A model generated the notes under the pieces. It was not told the origin of the DNA. It saw nothing but the letters and a program-made list of their open reading frames with translations, and searched no databases. Both the position numbers and the translations under genes were made by a program. A stretch of DNA of 64,000 nucleotides from Ipomoea triloba (Eukaryota > Streptophyta > Magnoliopsida > Solanales > Convolvulaceae), in assembly GCF_003576645.1 (NCBI RefSeq), contig NC_044922.1:26089417-26153416 (forward strand), written 5' to 3'. Below, piece by piece: positions 1-11,930 of this stretch (within the stretch, counting starts at the first letter, position 1; every line of letters starts with the position of its first letter).

Positions 1-1264
1 ACATTTTCGGGATTTCTAAATGGACCCTAGGTCTATTAGAATTATAATTATCCAACCAATTAATAGTTGGTGGAGATGCAGATCTTGGGTTGGCCTGAAA
101 ATGAGAAAACGTATACTTGAACCAGAAAGAGTTACGTGAACTAAAAGAAAAATCATTGAACACAAAACCCAGTCTGACCATTTAAGCCCAATTGTTAGGC
201 CTTTAACCTGTCTGTGATTGGATACCATAATTGTTAACAATTGATCCGCATTGTGGATCCTAATCCAAAACGAAATTCATTTTGCAGTTAAAATATTATG
301 TACTTTTATTTAATAAATTATTTGCTTAATACAATTAACATATTATGTATTCATAGTTAATAAATAAAGTATTTACAATTAACATATTATGTACATCAAT
401 TTATAGAAACATAATAGGAAAATGACGGTTTTAGCCCATTAATTATGCGTAAATTGTAGACTCTGGTCCATGGTGTAATTTGCCTGGATACCATAGTCAC
501 TAGTACTAATTTTCTAATTCTAAATTTATCTTATAATGTTTTTACGTAACATTGGTTGATATTACCATGAGTCTTTAAAAAATCAATTAAAAATTTGTGA
601 AACAGTATGTGAATCTAAATTCTTTGTAGTATTGCTAGGAAAATTGTTTCTATGTCTGACTGTAAAGAATGGTATACCGTTCCATTGATCTTATTTATAA
701 TTGTTTCAACTTATTATTAAATGAATGAGTTTTTTTTAATTTAAAATAAAAATCAATTAAAAATCAAATACAAAAAAGAGATAATCAAGTAATATCATAT
801 CAGTGTATAAATATTAAGAAATCGGCTTACGAGGAGAATAACATGACTTCAAAAAATATTATTCTCATCCTATATCCTGACTTTATTGGATAAATGAAAA
901 GAAGAAAATGCAACTTTGTTAGTTTCTGAATTAATAAATAGGCATCTGCCAATAGGGAATTAAAAAAAAAAAAAGTAAATTAACCATTAAAAAATGTTCA
1001 TCAGTCTCCAAAGTCTTTGGTTTTCTCGAATTTTTAAAAACCCTTTTGTAGATTTAAAATAATTAAATGTGTAGTAGTTGGTAGGAAAAGTTTTTTTGTA
1101 ACATATAACATATATAAAAGTGGGGAAAACCACTATTAATGATTTCTTTCTTAAAATATCATTGGAAGAATGTGCTTTCATTAATAAGCCTTGTCTTGAG
1201 TTCAAAATTTTGAAGAATTTTGTCAAAATCATCTCCTAAACAAATTATAGGCCCTTCTAAAGAT
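1..1264. other. AT-rich intergenic DNA
   Basis: No gene is supported here. The sequence is AT-rich with short poly-A/T runs. The 200-420 stretch, with repeated AATTAACATATTATGT words, resembles sequence near 10,930-11,050, so it is probably an old dispersed repeat. The short open frames lack coding character. Confidence 0.6.
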
Positions 1265-1275
1265 AGAATAGCTAG

Positions 1276-1385
1276 CTATAGCCTGCATGTTGCCATGTTG
1301 GTCACAAGGGTAAAGTACGGGAGAAGAGACCAGGAATCGAGTCTCGCCGGAGCCCTTAGGGTTGAGAATTCAACCTGGCAGAAGA
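1276..1385 (+). mobile_element. SINE-like insertion with 11-bp target duplication
   Basis: A 110-bp insertion is bracketed by perfect 11-bp direct repeats AGAATAGCTAG at 1265-1275 and 1386-1396, which I read as a target-site duplication. Inside, GTTGGTCACAAGGG resembles a pol III A box, and GGAATCGAGTCTC at about 1333-1345 resembles a B box. The 3' end is purine-rich (AGAAGAAG). This fits a short tRNA-derived SINE. The duplication and boxes are seen directly; the SINE class is inferred. Confidence 0.55.
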
Positions 1386-1396
1386 AGAATAGCTAG

Positions 1397-2263
1397 TTTT
1401 ACATGAAAATTCTGTGAATACAGCGTTTGTCTTGTTTACATTTGGCTAGATCATTAATGACTTTAGAGAAGTTTTAAGTTTCTTCAAGTACCCAGCTTCC
1501 AATTCGTGAAATAGTTTGCGAATCAAGTCTTCAGTAGCATAGTTAGGGAAGTTGTTTCTGTGTCAAACTGCAATGAATGACTTACCATTCCATCGAACTT
1601 TGTTGTAATCGTTTCAATTTATATGAATTAGTTAACTTTCCCTTAAAACAAAAGTGTTTACATGATCGAGCATGAGAATCAAAGGCTAACACAACAGCAT
1701 CTGATCAACAAGAATCAGACCAGCCTAGAGTGTCTAATAAAAGGCCTGCAACGAAAAGTATGCCAGTTTGGGGAGGGGGTCAGCTTATGTTTGAGGATAT
1801 ATTTAGATGATGAGATAATGTTGGTCGGAAGTGGCAATTCCAAGTAGCATATGTTGATGTTCCCAAATGCCAAGTTGCCTCAGCACAAATGGCAAAGGCA
1901 CAACTTGACAAGTCAGGCCAAGCCTTGCCAGCTCTATAACTTTTTGGCATCTAAATACCCAAAATAGATAGATGCATATATGGATCTTCCAAATAAACTT
2001 TCTGATATTGCAGGTAACCACATTGTATATATGTCTACTTTATATTTGATGAAATCATGCTTTAATTATTAATTTACTTCACCCCGCTCGCATTTAGCTG
2101 ATCCAATTAAAGGGCAGGCGAAGTTTTGATCTTATTAATTTTTTTAATACCAGAGAGAGTTTAGAATTCTCGACTTCTTTTAAAGGACGAAAGTGCATGC
2201 ATATGTGATACTCTCAGAAAATATTAATAACGACCTGAGATCTAACTTAATCATATAAAAAGA

Positions 2264-2304
<41 letters not shown>

Positions 2305-2719
2305 GAAGAAGAAGAAGGTGTAACACTTTAAAATTAATGAGTAAATTGAAAGCATATGTTATATGTAGTATAAGTATTTTAATAAAAATAATTTTTTGGA
2401 TTTCATGGGACTTGTGCATAGCTTTTATCCTTTTGGCTACTGTCCCCTTTGTGTCTATCCTTACCAAACACATGCAATTATTTCTTTTATATGAAGCCAC
2501 AAACAGGCATTCTTTGATATATTACTACAAATACTAAAGGCCATTTAGTTGAAGGTGTATAAGTTAAGTTAATCACGGTAACGCCAGTGTAATTATATTA
2601 TATAGATTTCATTTAATTCAAGTTATATAATAAATCTTAATAATGTAACATTATTATTACCAGTTACCACATAATTATGCAATGTACAAAGTGATTTATT
2701 TACCTTCTTCACTTTAAAT
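1397..2719. other. Intergenic DNA, no gene seen
   Basis: AT-rich sequence with scattered short open frames, none resembling a known protein. It contains the AAT microsatellite listed separately. Confidence 0.6.
2264..2303. repeat. (AAT)n microsatellite
   Basis: About 13 uninterrupted AAT triplets, followed by a short AAG run (AAGAAGAAGAAG) to about 2316. It is likely length-polymorphic. Confidence 0.9.
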
Positions 2720-2727
2720 ATTCTAAT

Positions 2728-2900
2728 ATAGGTGGGAACTCCAGTCAAATTGATTAAACTATTGACAATGTTACAAGTTCGACTCTTATGGGAGTAGCCG
2801 ACTAACTTTCTTAGTTTGAACCATTCCCCTATATATAGGCAACCTAGAGTCCTAGACGGCTGGTAGTGACGGTTGGGTCCCTCGTCACTCAAAAAAAAAA
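2728..2900 (+). mobile_element. tRNA-derived SINE with poly-A tail
   Basis: The element starts near GGTGGGAACTCC, has a good pol III B box (AGTTCGACTCT, 2776-2786) with a weaker A-box-like stretch about 35 bp upstream, and ends in an A tail at 2891-2900. ATTCTAAT occurs just before it (2720-2727) and right after the tail (2901-2908), consistent with a target-site duplication of at least 8 bp. At about 170 bp it has the usual size of plant SINEs. The exact 5' boundary is uncertain by a few bases. Confidence 0.65.
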
Positions 2901-2951
2901 ATTCTAATCTAACATTGGTAATGTGGAAATTTTTTTCAATTTTGCCTTTTA

Positions 2952-3402
2952 GGGTATGTTTGGAAACCCGAAAAATGATTTCTAAAAATCATTTTCCGAA
3001 TTTCTAGAGCGACGGAAATCATTTTTCATTGACCGGGGAAAATAAGGTTGTTTTGGAGGAAAATGACTTCTACCAAAATTTAGCGGGGAAGTCATTTTTC
3101 AAAGACTATAGCAACATTAGCATAGGGCTATGGTTTCCCTCCTATAGCACAACTACAACCATTTCCACCTTCGCCATCTGGTTTCCGCCAGAAACCAGAG
3201 TACTACTCTGATTTCCGGGGGCTTTTTTTTTTTTTAAGTAAAAATATTAAAATGTTTAATTATGTTTTTCTAAAAAAATAACCAAACACACTAAAATAGT
3301 TTTTCAAAATGCAACCAAACACTAAAAATGAACATTTTTTTTAAATGACTTATTTTTCAGAAAATATTTTCTAGAAGTCATTTTCTTGGTATCCGAACAC
3401 CC
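2952..3402. mobile_element. PIF/Harbinger (Tourist-like) MITE
   Basis: A 451-bp element flanked by TTA trinucleotides (2949-2951 and 3403-3405). The left end GGGTATGTTTGG and the right end, read in reverse as GGGTGTTCGGATACC, form terminal inverted repeats matching the GGGNNTGTTTGG signature of PIF/Harbinger elements, which duplicate TTA/TAA. Subterminal ATGATTTCTAAAAATCATTTTC-type sequence recurs inverted at the other end. A 60-codon open frame inside is not a transposase, so the element is non-autonomous. Confidence 0.8.
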
Positions 3403-3405
3403 TTA

Positions 3406-3839
3406 AAAGAACACACATATATATATATATAGACGTATTGTATACATTGTGAGGAAACTGCACAGAAAAAAAAGGTGAAGAAATAATTTATGCAAAGTTG
3501 TTGGAGGAAGAGGTAAGCATGGTGCTCCAAAAGCCTACTATTTTGCAAAGAAAACAATAATTAATTAATTAATTAATTGAAAAAGTAAAGATGTGAAAAT
3601 AAAAAGGGCATGTTCTGATTTGTCTTCTACTGGTTCAATGGATCCTTGAAGAAGGTGCTAACATTCCATCTTAATTACTCTTTAATTAAATTATCAATGC
3701 TCTGTATCTTTCACTGATTAGGAGATGCAGACTTTTAAAAAATATTATTAGTTCCAGTGTATACATCACAACAGTATTATTTTATGCTTCTGCCAAAGAA
3801 AATTAATAATAAATTTACACTATCATATGCCGCAACCCT
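3406..3839. other. Intergenic DNA, no gene seen
   Basis: AT-rich sequence with an (AT)n run near 3417-3431 and (AATT)n near 3561-3579. No coding or RNA gene signal. Confidence 0.6.
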
Positions 3840-3849
3840 GGACCTTTAT

Positions 3850-4330
3850 TAGTCATGCCCACCGACTCAGTTTCAGTTTGGTTCCAGTTCTAAATTAGCG
3901 GTTCTCAGTTTTGGAATCGGTCAAATCGAAACCGAACCTTCTATCACATTTTCACATTCGACTACGGTTGGAACTAGTTTTTTTTTTTTTGTAATTTTCT
4001 TTTAAATTGCTTAAATTCAACAATTAATTTTTTTTTAAGTTTCCATTCTAAGATGTTTTTAAAATAGTTATATGAAATATTTAAATTTCAAAGTTCAATT
4101 ATATTTTAAAAAAATTGTAACAGTTAAATTTTAAAGTGTTATTTAAAGTTTGAACTTTAATCGAATAATAATTAATTTTAATAAAATAATAAATTATATA
4201 TATATATAGACTTTTTTCGATTTGGAATCGGAACCTTATGGGAATCTGAACTATCCGTACGGTTTCGATTTCGGTCTAGTTCTAACAGTGCACGGTTCGA
4301 TTCGAATCGAACCGTGATCATCCTAACCTT
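3850..4330. mobile_element. Probable transposon remnant with GGTTCGATTCG-type ends
   Basis: A GC-richer left part with repeated GGTTCC/CGGTTC words (about 3850-3980) and a GC-richer right part ending in CGGTTCGATTCGAATCGAACC (about 4290-4315, itself palindromic) enclose an AT-rich middle. Repeats of this composition are common dispersed elements in plant genomes. No clean terminal repeat or target duplication was found, so class and limits are uncertain. Confidence 0.35.
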
Positions 4331-5384
4331 TATACGTTACTAATTAACAAAATTAAACTATTAATTTTTTTTTTTCTGATTGATCAAAAAGTTACATTGT
4401 GCTATGAAGACCACGTTACGACTTCATTAATTATAAGGTACAAAGTTGTAAGACAACACAAAAATTTATATCGTATTCAGTATCCAACCACTGTAAGAAT
4501 AATTTGAACTCAGTTTGAGTTGTGCTTATAGATATTAAGTCTTATACGGAATAAAATCTGGCCAAGTCTTTAATATACCACACCCTTCACACTAATGGTA
4601 ACAAAAGGGGATATATATATTGATAAAAAATGCCACTGCGCATGTTGTAGTATTTCTTTTTCAAGCAACAGGTGTTAAAAGTCTTTTTTTTTTCTTTTTT
4701 CTTTTTGTGATCTAATTATGGGCAATTAAAGTTCCCAACTTGAAACTTCAATCAATTAGTTGGGCAGTTATCTTGATAATCATAAAATTCCAAATTCGAT
4801 GACCTATCTATTCATTCTGAACACACTTTTAAATAGTTGTTACAAATTTTTTCGGAAATCAAATTTTGGAGTTGTGAAGTTCACATGAAACTCCCATGAA
4901 CTTTAAGGCAGTTGAGTTGACCCATGGGAATTGCAGTATTTGCATAGCAGTACCTTTTCTGGTGGAGTTGTTGCATAGCAAATTAGGAATTGAATGGGGG
5001 CTAAAATATTGTGGGTGTCACTTTCAACTTTTTGAGGTGTAAAAAGCTGACCCCTTCAATTTCAATCTTTCTTATGAAACAATTATCTTCTTTTTAGATG
5101 TTCACGTAACGTAAACACACCTAACTTTGTCAATGTATGGTGAAAATGTAGAAAGAGAGAGAAGAAAGAGAGAGGGGGAGTACTTAACTACTAGAAATTA
5201 AATTGGTTAACATTAAAAGAATGATTTGATGTTAAGCAATTAAGACAATAATAATGACAAGGACCTTCACTTTCACCTTTAGTAAGCAATCAATTTTTAA
5301 AATTATCATACCGCACACATACTTTTTTATCTATTACAATGCAAGATTCATAACTAGAGGCAATATCGCCTCCTCCGTTGAGAC
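4331..5384. other. Intergenic DNA, no gene seen
   Basis: AT-rich, with a GA-rich stretch at about 5150-5180 (GAGAGAGAAGAAAGAGAGAG). No protein-coding potential recognised. Confidence 0.6.
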
Positions 5385-5605
5385 TTAAATACACAATCTC
5401 TTATATGAAGAAGCAATTTAGTGCCATTGGACCACAAGATCCTTGGCTACTAGACACATATATTGAGAAATAAATTTTTGTACGGAAACTGAAGATCTTG
5501 TAGTTAAGTGACGTAGTTGTGGCTCTCTCTGTAGATCATAGGCTGAATTCCAGTTGGAGCATTGACTCTTTGTGCTTCAATCACAGAGTCGGAAAAAATT
5601 CCAGT
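5385..5605. repeat. SINE-like dispersed repeat (two adjacent pieces)
   Basis: At 5555-5575 the words TTGACTCTTTGTGCTTCAAT and ACAGAGTC occur. The same string, reverse-complemented, is at about 37,750-37,790, and a partial copy is near 30,460-30,475. Upstream, read on the minus strand, is GATCTTGTGGTCCAATGGCAC, similar to the A-box half of the SINE-like element at 52.4-52.5 kb. I infer decayed members of a tRNA-derived SINE family. Boundaries are approximate. Confidence 0.4.
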
Positions 5606-7261
5606 ACTGAATGAATGATAAAAGCAATTGAAATTGTTTGACCTAAATTTTCGAGAGGCAAATTTATGTGTTTAATGATTTCACATTTCAAAATTTCATT
5701 TAATTAATTAAATTTATTGCTTGTGACAAACTCGATTGGAATTGTTTGGCCTAAATTAACGAAATATCTCAATTTTCGTTGCTTTTCTTTTCGATACACT
5801 ATATAAAAAGGTATGATTTTATGTTAAATAATAGATTAGGTTAAAGGTTAGGAGAAATAGGTTAAAAGCGTGTATTGATGTTGTAAAGGTTAAAGTGTTA
5901 AACTTTTGGAACTGCTAAAAGTAGGCCGAAATTGCAAGTTCAGTTCAATAATTTTAGCAAAGCTTTTACATTTTCAAGGGCCCCAAATCGCCCAATTGCA
6001 ACTTTTAAAATTTTATTAGAAAACAATGTAAAATTATCTCATATTTTCATTTAAAAAAAAGAGATTATAATGTCCAATTATAACAATGGTGAGCCTGCCA
6101 CTAAAATCAAGTTTTAAGTGAGACTTTTTGTTCGCTAGGCCCCACTGTTCAAGTCTGAAATTAAATCCTGTCACTAAAAATAAGTCTTAAGTGAGACTTC
6201 TTATCTACTAGACTAATATTCTAGAGGTATCATGATTTAGTTTCAATCTATATCTATCCGTATTTGACGTAGCAAAATGACCAACTATTGACGATAGCGA
6301 TGAAATGTTTTTTTTTTTAATATTGTATATTTTGAAAAAATACAAGTAGCATTTTTCAAGCTATTATGCCAATGTACTTAGTTTGGCATTTTTCATATAC
6401 GCGTGGAACTAGAAAAACGTGGAAATTTTTGGGCAAAGAAGACAAAGGGGGTAAGACACAATAGATATAAACAAGGAATGGGAGGACTTTCTTGTCAAAA
6501 TAAAACTTTATAGCCGTCCAAAATGTGAAAATTTAAAAGGAGTGGTTGGAAAGTCATACTCAACGTTAAGCCGGCGTCCAATGTCTCTATCTCCTGACCT
6601 TTTCATAACTTTAGATTATAATAATTTATCATCATTTAATTATTCACAATAATTTTTTTAAATTTTTAATCTCGCATCCATTCAGTAGATCAGATGAAAT
6701 GTTGTGAGTCTCTTCAAATTTAATCAAAAATTTTAAATTACACAGTTATATTCGAAGTCTTACCTGACACAAATAGATCTAATATTTAGATTAATTGTGA
6801 AGGAAAAAAAAAGGGAGAATTTTCCTATTTTATTAATTTTTTAACTTTTTTTTTATTCCTTTATCTTCTAGAAATGGAAGTCGCGTTTTGGTTACGCACA
6901 ATTCTGTCATCTTTAGCTTTTTGCTCAATATTTCACACTTGGATTTGACCTTCTAACAAACGCGGTATTGATTACCCACATTTTTTCCACATAAAATAAC
7001 AGCTCTAGCTGCTTACTAATTAATTAATTAATTAACAATAATAATAACAGATCATCAAAAAGTCATTTTTTGTTATCAAATCATGAAGGTATGTGTGTGT
7101 GAGCAGTGCACGCTTGCATGACTTAAGCTCCCCTTTTGAATAAATTGGCTTCTTCATGACTTTTTAGCTCCAAAATTTTATCATCCTATTTTTTTATCTG
7201 TTAGATCTATTACACGATTATTGTATTATTATTATTATTAATTAACTTATGACAAACATTA
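5606..7261. other. Intergenic DNA, no gene seen
   Basis: AT-rich. Around 6095-6215 a ~35-bp sequence (CACTAAAAT..AAGTTTTAAGTGAGACTT) is present twice in diverged form, probably old repeat material. (TTAA)n near 7018-7033. No gene recognised. Confidence 0.55.
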
Positions 7262-7450
7262 ACCATCATGGTTGACGTGGGTGACCGTGCGTTCTCATCT
7301 CTTAAGAGATGTCGGGAGTTTGAACCCTCTTTAGTATGAAAAAATCAATCTAGTCAGCACTTTGTCCTTATTTGGACTGGCCCGGTGTGAATGAGGATTA
7401 GTCTGAGTATGATACAGGCTTAAAGGTGCCAGCGTTTTATTCCTCAAAAG
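7262..7450 (+). repeat. Dispersed tRNA-like repeat, copy 1
   Basis: GTGGGTGACCGTGCG followed by TCTCTTAAGAGATGTCGGGAG and a B-box-like AGTTTGAACCC (about 7317-7327) gives a tRNA-like head. The tail contains GGATTAGTCTGAGTATGATAC. The same order of blocks occurs on the minus strand at 40,735-40,908. This fits a SINE family with two copies in the window. No target duplication was identified. Confidence 0.5.
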
Positions 7451-9366
7451 AGTCGTATTTTGATAATTTTTTTTTATTGATGTAGTTTAAATAAACGTTA
7501 AGTCTTGTTTTCGGAACTAATTTGTTTTGCTTACTCTAAAACTGATAATGACTTTGATTTTTTGTATTTTGTTGGGTTCTTTTCAAAGCTTTGCTAGGTT
7601 GTGATCAAGCAATAAATTTCCTTTGTTGTTTTTTAAAGATCATTTTCTAGGATGTTGAGAATTTGTATTTTGATTAATTAATTATGAAAGTGATGACCTC
7701 ATTGCCGGTTCAAAGATATATACTCCGTATTACATAAAGAGGTTGCAACTGTAAGTCAATATTTATGTACTTTGCATTTACCCAATATATTAAAATCAAT
7801 GATTTAGTACGTTAATTATTTAATAAAATGCTTTAATTATTTATAGATTTTCAATAAGCAAACTGTAAACCTTTTAGGAGTAACTAAAGGGAATAAGTTT
7901 ATTCACAAAATGAAATTTAAAATATTTATACTACAAGATTATGGAAATTAAAGTGACATTTGCATTTCACTTACTAGATCTCGTAGAAAAGGTGCAACCA
8001 TTTTCAAAAGGCAGCCAGACAGGGTGTTGGACACTCCCTAGCCCGAATCAATGTTATCACCTGTTAGGATTAAGCACTTATCGCTGTTTCAAATGTTATA
8101 GCTAATAGCAAAGACACAATCCTTATAGCGATTAATTATTGAAGTTGATCTTCACTTGCTTAAGTGGGACCAAAGTAATATGAGATAATTAAAAGAATGG
8201 TGCAATGAGAAAGTTTGGCAGGAAAGGTGGGTGTAAAGCAAAATGCAATGAAAATCTTTGTAAAGTGGGAAATGAATTAATAATTGTGGAACCAATGGGA
8301 AGATGGAGCAGTGGGGTGGGTGAAAGAAGAGAGAAGAATTATAAAGAAAGAGAGAGTGGTTGAGGTATAGTACTTGTCTTTACTTCAAAAAGGTGGATTT
8401 GACAAGGGCATAAAAAAGTAGTTTAAGCAGCACGTAAAGTTGTTATAAAGGTGTGTTAGGTTGGAATCTTCATCACAAGACAAACCCATCCATCCTTACC
8501 CTTTTTCTTTCACCACAATACTAATAATATTAATATTTAACCCTTTTATTTTATTTTATCAATAATAACAATCATAAAAGTTTGTTACTTTTCCAACTTT
8601 CAGACAAATCAGGTGGAGCTGTCTTTTTTTTTTTTTTTCATGAACATCTTAGGCAACTTTAATAGTTAAATTTTTGTGATGATTTTTGAGGTGCCAACTA
8701 AGAGAAAGAAGAAGGAGAAATACTAAGAAAAAGAAAGAGAGAGAGAAAAAAAAAAAGTAAAAAGACATATCTGACGCCAAAAAAAATTGTGACTTTGACG
8801 CGCGCATGCGTTTGGCTAGGCGCGATATGTGAACTCCACGCACACGTGATAGCCTTTCTCTTCCCTTTTGAAAAAGCTTCTAATTTTGATGAATTGGAAA
8901 CATCTTTTTTCCATTTCTATTTACCCAGTTCATATCTTTGTTTCGTGTGTTCCTGGGAGGAATGAACAAGGTAAACCCAATGGGAACCAAAAACCGGGGG
9001 GTACCGCATTGGGCAGAAGACGATCCAAAAAGCGAAGGCTCACCCAGCTGAAGGAAAGAGCTTTGGAAGCTTACCTTATTATTAAAAGGGGAAAGTTTCT
9101 CTATTTTGACGGTCCCCACAAAAAACTCATCTTGCAAGAAGACCCAAGTCCTTCTCTATCTTTCACATAAGCCATGTTTTTCTAAAAAATAGTGAAAAAA
9201 TCACTATTGTAGTGAGTTATGGCTAATGCTATATTCTCGCCCACTTAACATAATATTTGATTGATTTTTTTTATTTGAGTAATAGGTAATTTTTTTCTAT
9301 TTTTTTAAACTATGAGTGGAGTCAGTTAATTCATGGTAGTTGATGAATAAAAAAAAAAGGCAAAAA
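7451..9366. other. Intergenic DNA with a slightly GC-richer patch
   Basis: Mostly AT-rich. The 8,775-9,150 stretch is GC-richer and has a 100-codon open frame starting at a TTG near 8868. It resembles no protein family I know, has no preceding ATG and is low-complexity basic in the middle, so I do not call it a gene. Poly-T at about 8622-8638; GA-rich at 8701-8755. Confidence 0.55.
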
Positions 9367-9505
9367 TTTGTAAGAGACCGTCTCATGGGTTTCAATCCGT
9401 GAAACGAGTCGAATCTTTGATTAATGAGGTCAAAGGTCCGAACCATTAATCAAAAATTTGACTCATTAGTTAAAGATCTCGCTCGTCTCACACAAGTGCT
9501 ACCCA
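9367..9505. mobile_element. Short GAGACCGTCTC-type inverted-repeat element
   Basis: The left end GTAAGAGACCGTCTCAT and right end CTCGTCTCACACAAGTGC form an imperfect terminal inverted repeat. The interior repeats ATTAATCAAA/TTGATTAATGA in inverse order. The same ends (TTGTGTGAGACCGTCTCAC) occur in the larger element at 41.85-42.28 kb and at 20,525. It is a small non-autonomous DNA element of unresolved superfamily. Confidence 0.5.
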
Positions 9506-10088
9506 TAAAAAAATGTATTACCGCATCATAAATGACATCATGTGATAAAATCAAAAGAGAAAAATAGCATTGTTCATCCTATAAATTTAAAGAAGTGTGA
9601 TGGTAAATTAACCCTTTAAAATTTTTCTTTTAATATTTATCTTATAATGTGACATTACTTGATTCGTTTCAACTAATTTATTAGTATTCAATAAATATAA
9701 AGGATTTTATTATCACACTGTGAGATTAATATTACGAAGTAAATTTAGAATGGGAAAATAATGTTTTTCTTTATAAAAAAAAGTGTAATTTTTTTAATTA
9801 TTCAATACATCTCATTCTCATAATATTTTTTTTCAAATTAAAAATAGAAACCAACAAGTACTTCAATGTTTTAACACTCATGTAACTGAATCCAAGTGAG
9901 GTTTTAAGTGATTATTATACCATGGTAAACGTTATAAAGTAGATCACTGACGTAGAAGTTCATTTTTAATATATCGTAAGTTCATTTTATTGTACTATAG
10001 ATTCATTATTTTTTCTTATACATGTTCGTTTTTAGTGTACTATCTAAAATTGTACATGTAATACACGAATAATGAACCTATAGATTGT
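9506..10088. other. Intergenic DNA, possible outer half of an interrupted repeat
   Basis: AT-rich. The segment about 9918-10,088, with repeated TTCATTTTTA and TGTACTATA words, appears to be related in inverse orientation to 10,782-10,870 (GTATAGTATACTAAAAATGAA). The hAT-like element may therefore sit inside an older inverted-repeat element. Confidence 0.35.
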
Positions 10089-10781
10089 CAGGGACGGATC
10101 CAGAAAATCAATTGGGTGGGGTTGAAGCTTAAATGACATTAGAAATGTTAATGATAAAATATCAAACAACCATAATAAGGTTAAAATATAAAATACATTA
10201 TAAATTACAATAGAATATTTTTGATAGATTACATGATAGTTAGGGTCGGAGGGAAAAATATACTTAGTGGGGTGAAAATATTTATGACAAAATATGAAAC
10301 ATAATCAATTAGATAAAATAATTTGAATTACACTATATTCATAAATACTTTTTAATTTTAATTTCTTTTAGTTAGATCAACTTTAAGTTTTTCTAAATTA
10401 ATTTGGATACAATGAAGTATAATATAAACTTGTATACTACACTAATTAAATAATTAATAAAAAGTAGAGTAAAAGCATATTTAATTTGTTAATTAAATGA
10501 TTCATAAAAGGTAGACTAAAAAAAATATTTAATTTATCTTGTGAAGGGACGAAAGAGATAAAATAACAACAAGTATTGCTAATGAGTTTTGAACCCATGA
10601 CACAACTTTTTTTAGCTCAAGTTTAGAATTCAACTAACTAAGTTACTTAAACTATTAATAATTTGAACATGAATATAACTTTTATATAAACTTTAATACT
10701 ATATATGTGTATATATACATATATATATATATATAAAGGGGTGGGGTGGGGGCAGCTGCACCCATAGTAGCTCCGTCTCTA
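10089..10781. mobile_element. Putative non-autonomous hAT-like element
   Basis: Imperfect terminal inverted repeats: left CAGGGACGGATCC, right read in reverse TAGAGACGGAGCTA. The CAGGG(A/G)CGGA terminus is typical of widespread plant hAT-type elements, and the subterminal GGGGGCAGCTGCACCC is also characteristic. The interior is AT-rich with no transposase. The 8 bases flanking each end (TAGATTGT and CGTATAGT) do not match, so no target duplication supports the call. Confidence 0.45.
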
Positions 10782-11519
10782 CGTATAGTATACTAAAAAT
10801 GAATATGTATGAGTGGTTCATCTTACAATGTAGATTATATTATGGTCCGTGACTCCGCGATATAATTTGTATGGTTGTAAGCAATTGTTATACGATGGAC
10901 TAGGGTCCACCTTAGATTGTGGATCTTGGTCAAAAGTTTATGTGTCTGCAATTAACATATTATGTGTCTTCAATTAATAAATAATGTGCATGTAAACAAG
11001 TTGATAGCACATAATCTATTAATTGTATGCTCATAATTTATTAATTATAGGTGCATAGTCTGATCTAAATATCATATTGAATTAGGGTCAACAATGCAAG
11101 TTGGACATGGTCGATAATATAATTTCCCCATTTTAAGTTATTGGGCTTGAATTTGAAAATTATGTGCGTTAATGGTTGTATACTTGTAGATGCATGTTAT
11201 ATAAACAAAATTTGCTACCTGAGTATAATTTATTTTTTTGTTTAAAAAAATACTTCAATTTTTTTTTTATCTAACACATGACTCTTTATAAGTCATGACA
11301 CTTTATAAGTGCGAGACTACTATAGATCTAGTCCAAGTCACACCTACAAAAATTTACTCTACTCTTTAACATGACATACCGTCATACCCTTTACAAAAAA
11401 GGAACATCCAATCTTATAATTACATAAATAGTCGGCTTACCCTGCTGTTAAATTTGTTTGAAATTTTTGTTGTCCCCTGATTGTCTTCTTCAGTTTTTGA
11501 ATTAATTTGATGAGTTTTC

Positions 11520-11559
<40 letters not shown>

Positions 11560-11930
11560 ATCTCTCTATATAAAACTCTTATTTGTCTTGACATTGTTAA
11601 CTATTGATTAGAATCTTCTTTTTTTTTTTTTTTTTTTTTGAGAAACTATTGATTAGAATCAAACTAGTCCCAATAAACCCTATTTATTTGAATGAAATAA
11701 TTTAAACAGTATAAAATATAGAATAAAAACTATTACATGATCTCACATAATTGGAGGCAATCCATAACTTTAAGTTTGGATGAAGGATCTATAAATTTTA
11801 CTACTCTAAATAAAATCTTTTCTAAAATTATGAAATTTTACTTTTAGTGCCCGTTATTGGCTACTAATAATTTGGGAACTAAAAATAGTGACAGGTATAT
11901 AATATAATGATTGAATCTTGAAAGATCAGA
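10782..11930. other. Intergenic DNA with poly-A and poly-T tracts
   Basis: No gene seen. A 34-base A tract at 11,523-11,556 and a ~20-base T tract at about 11,619-11,639 lie 60 bp apart. A near-duplicate AACTATTGATTAGAATC occurs at about 11,600 and 11,644 on either side of the T tract, suggesting a retroposed tail (17-bp target duplication). Confidence 0.55.

Noticed and set aside
8868..9170. 100-codon plus-strand open frame
   Set aside because: Begins with TTG, not ATG, has no known homology, and lies in a GC-richer patch that may be repeat-derived.
10081..10789. 8-bp target duplication for the hAT-like element
   Set aside because: The flanking octamers TAGATTGT and CGTATAGT differ, so no duplication is claimed.
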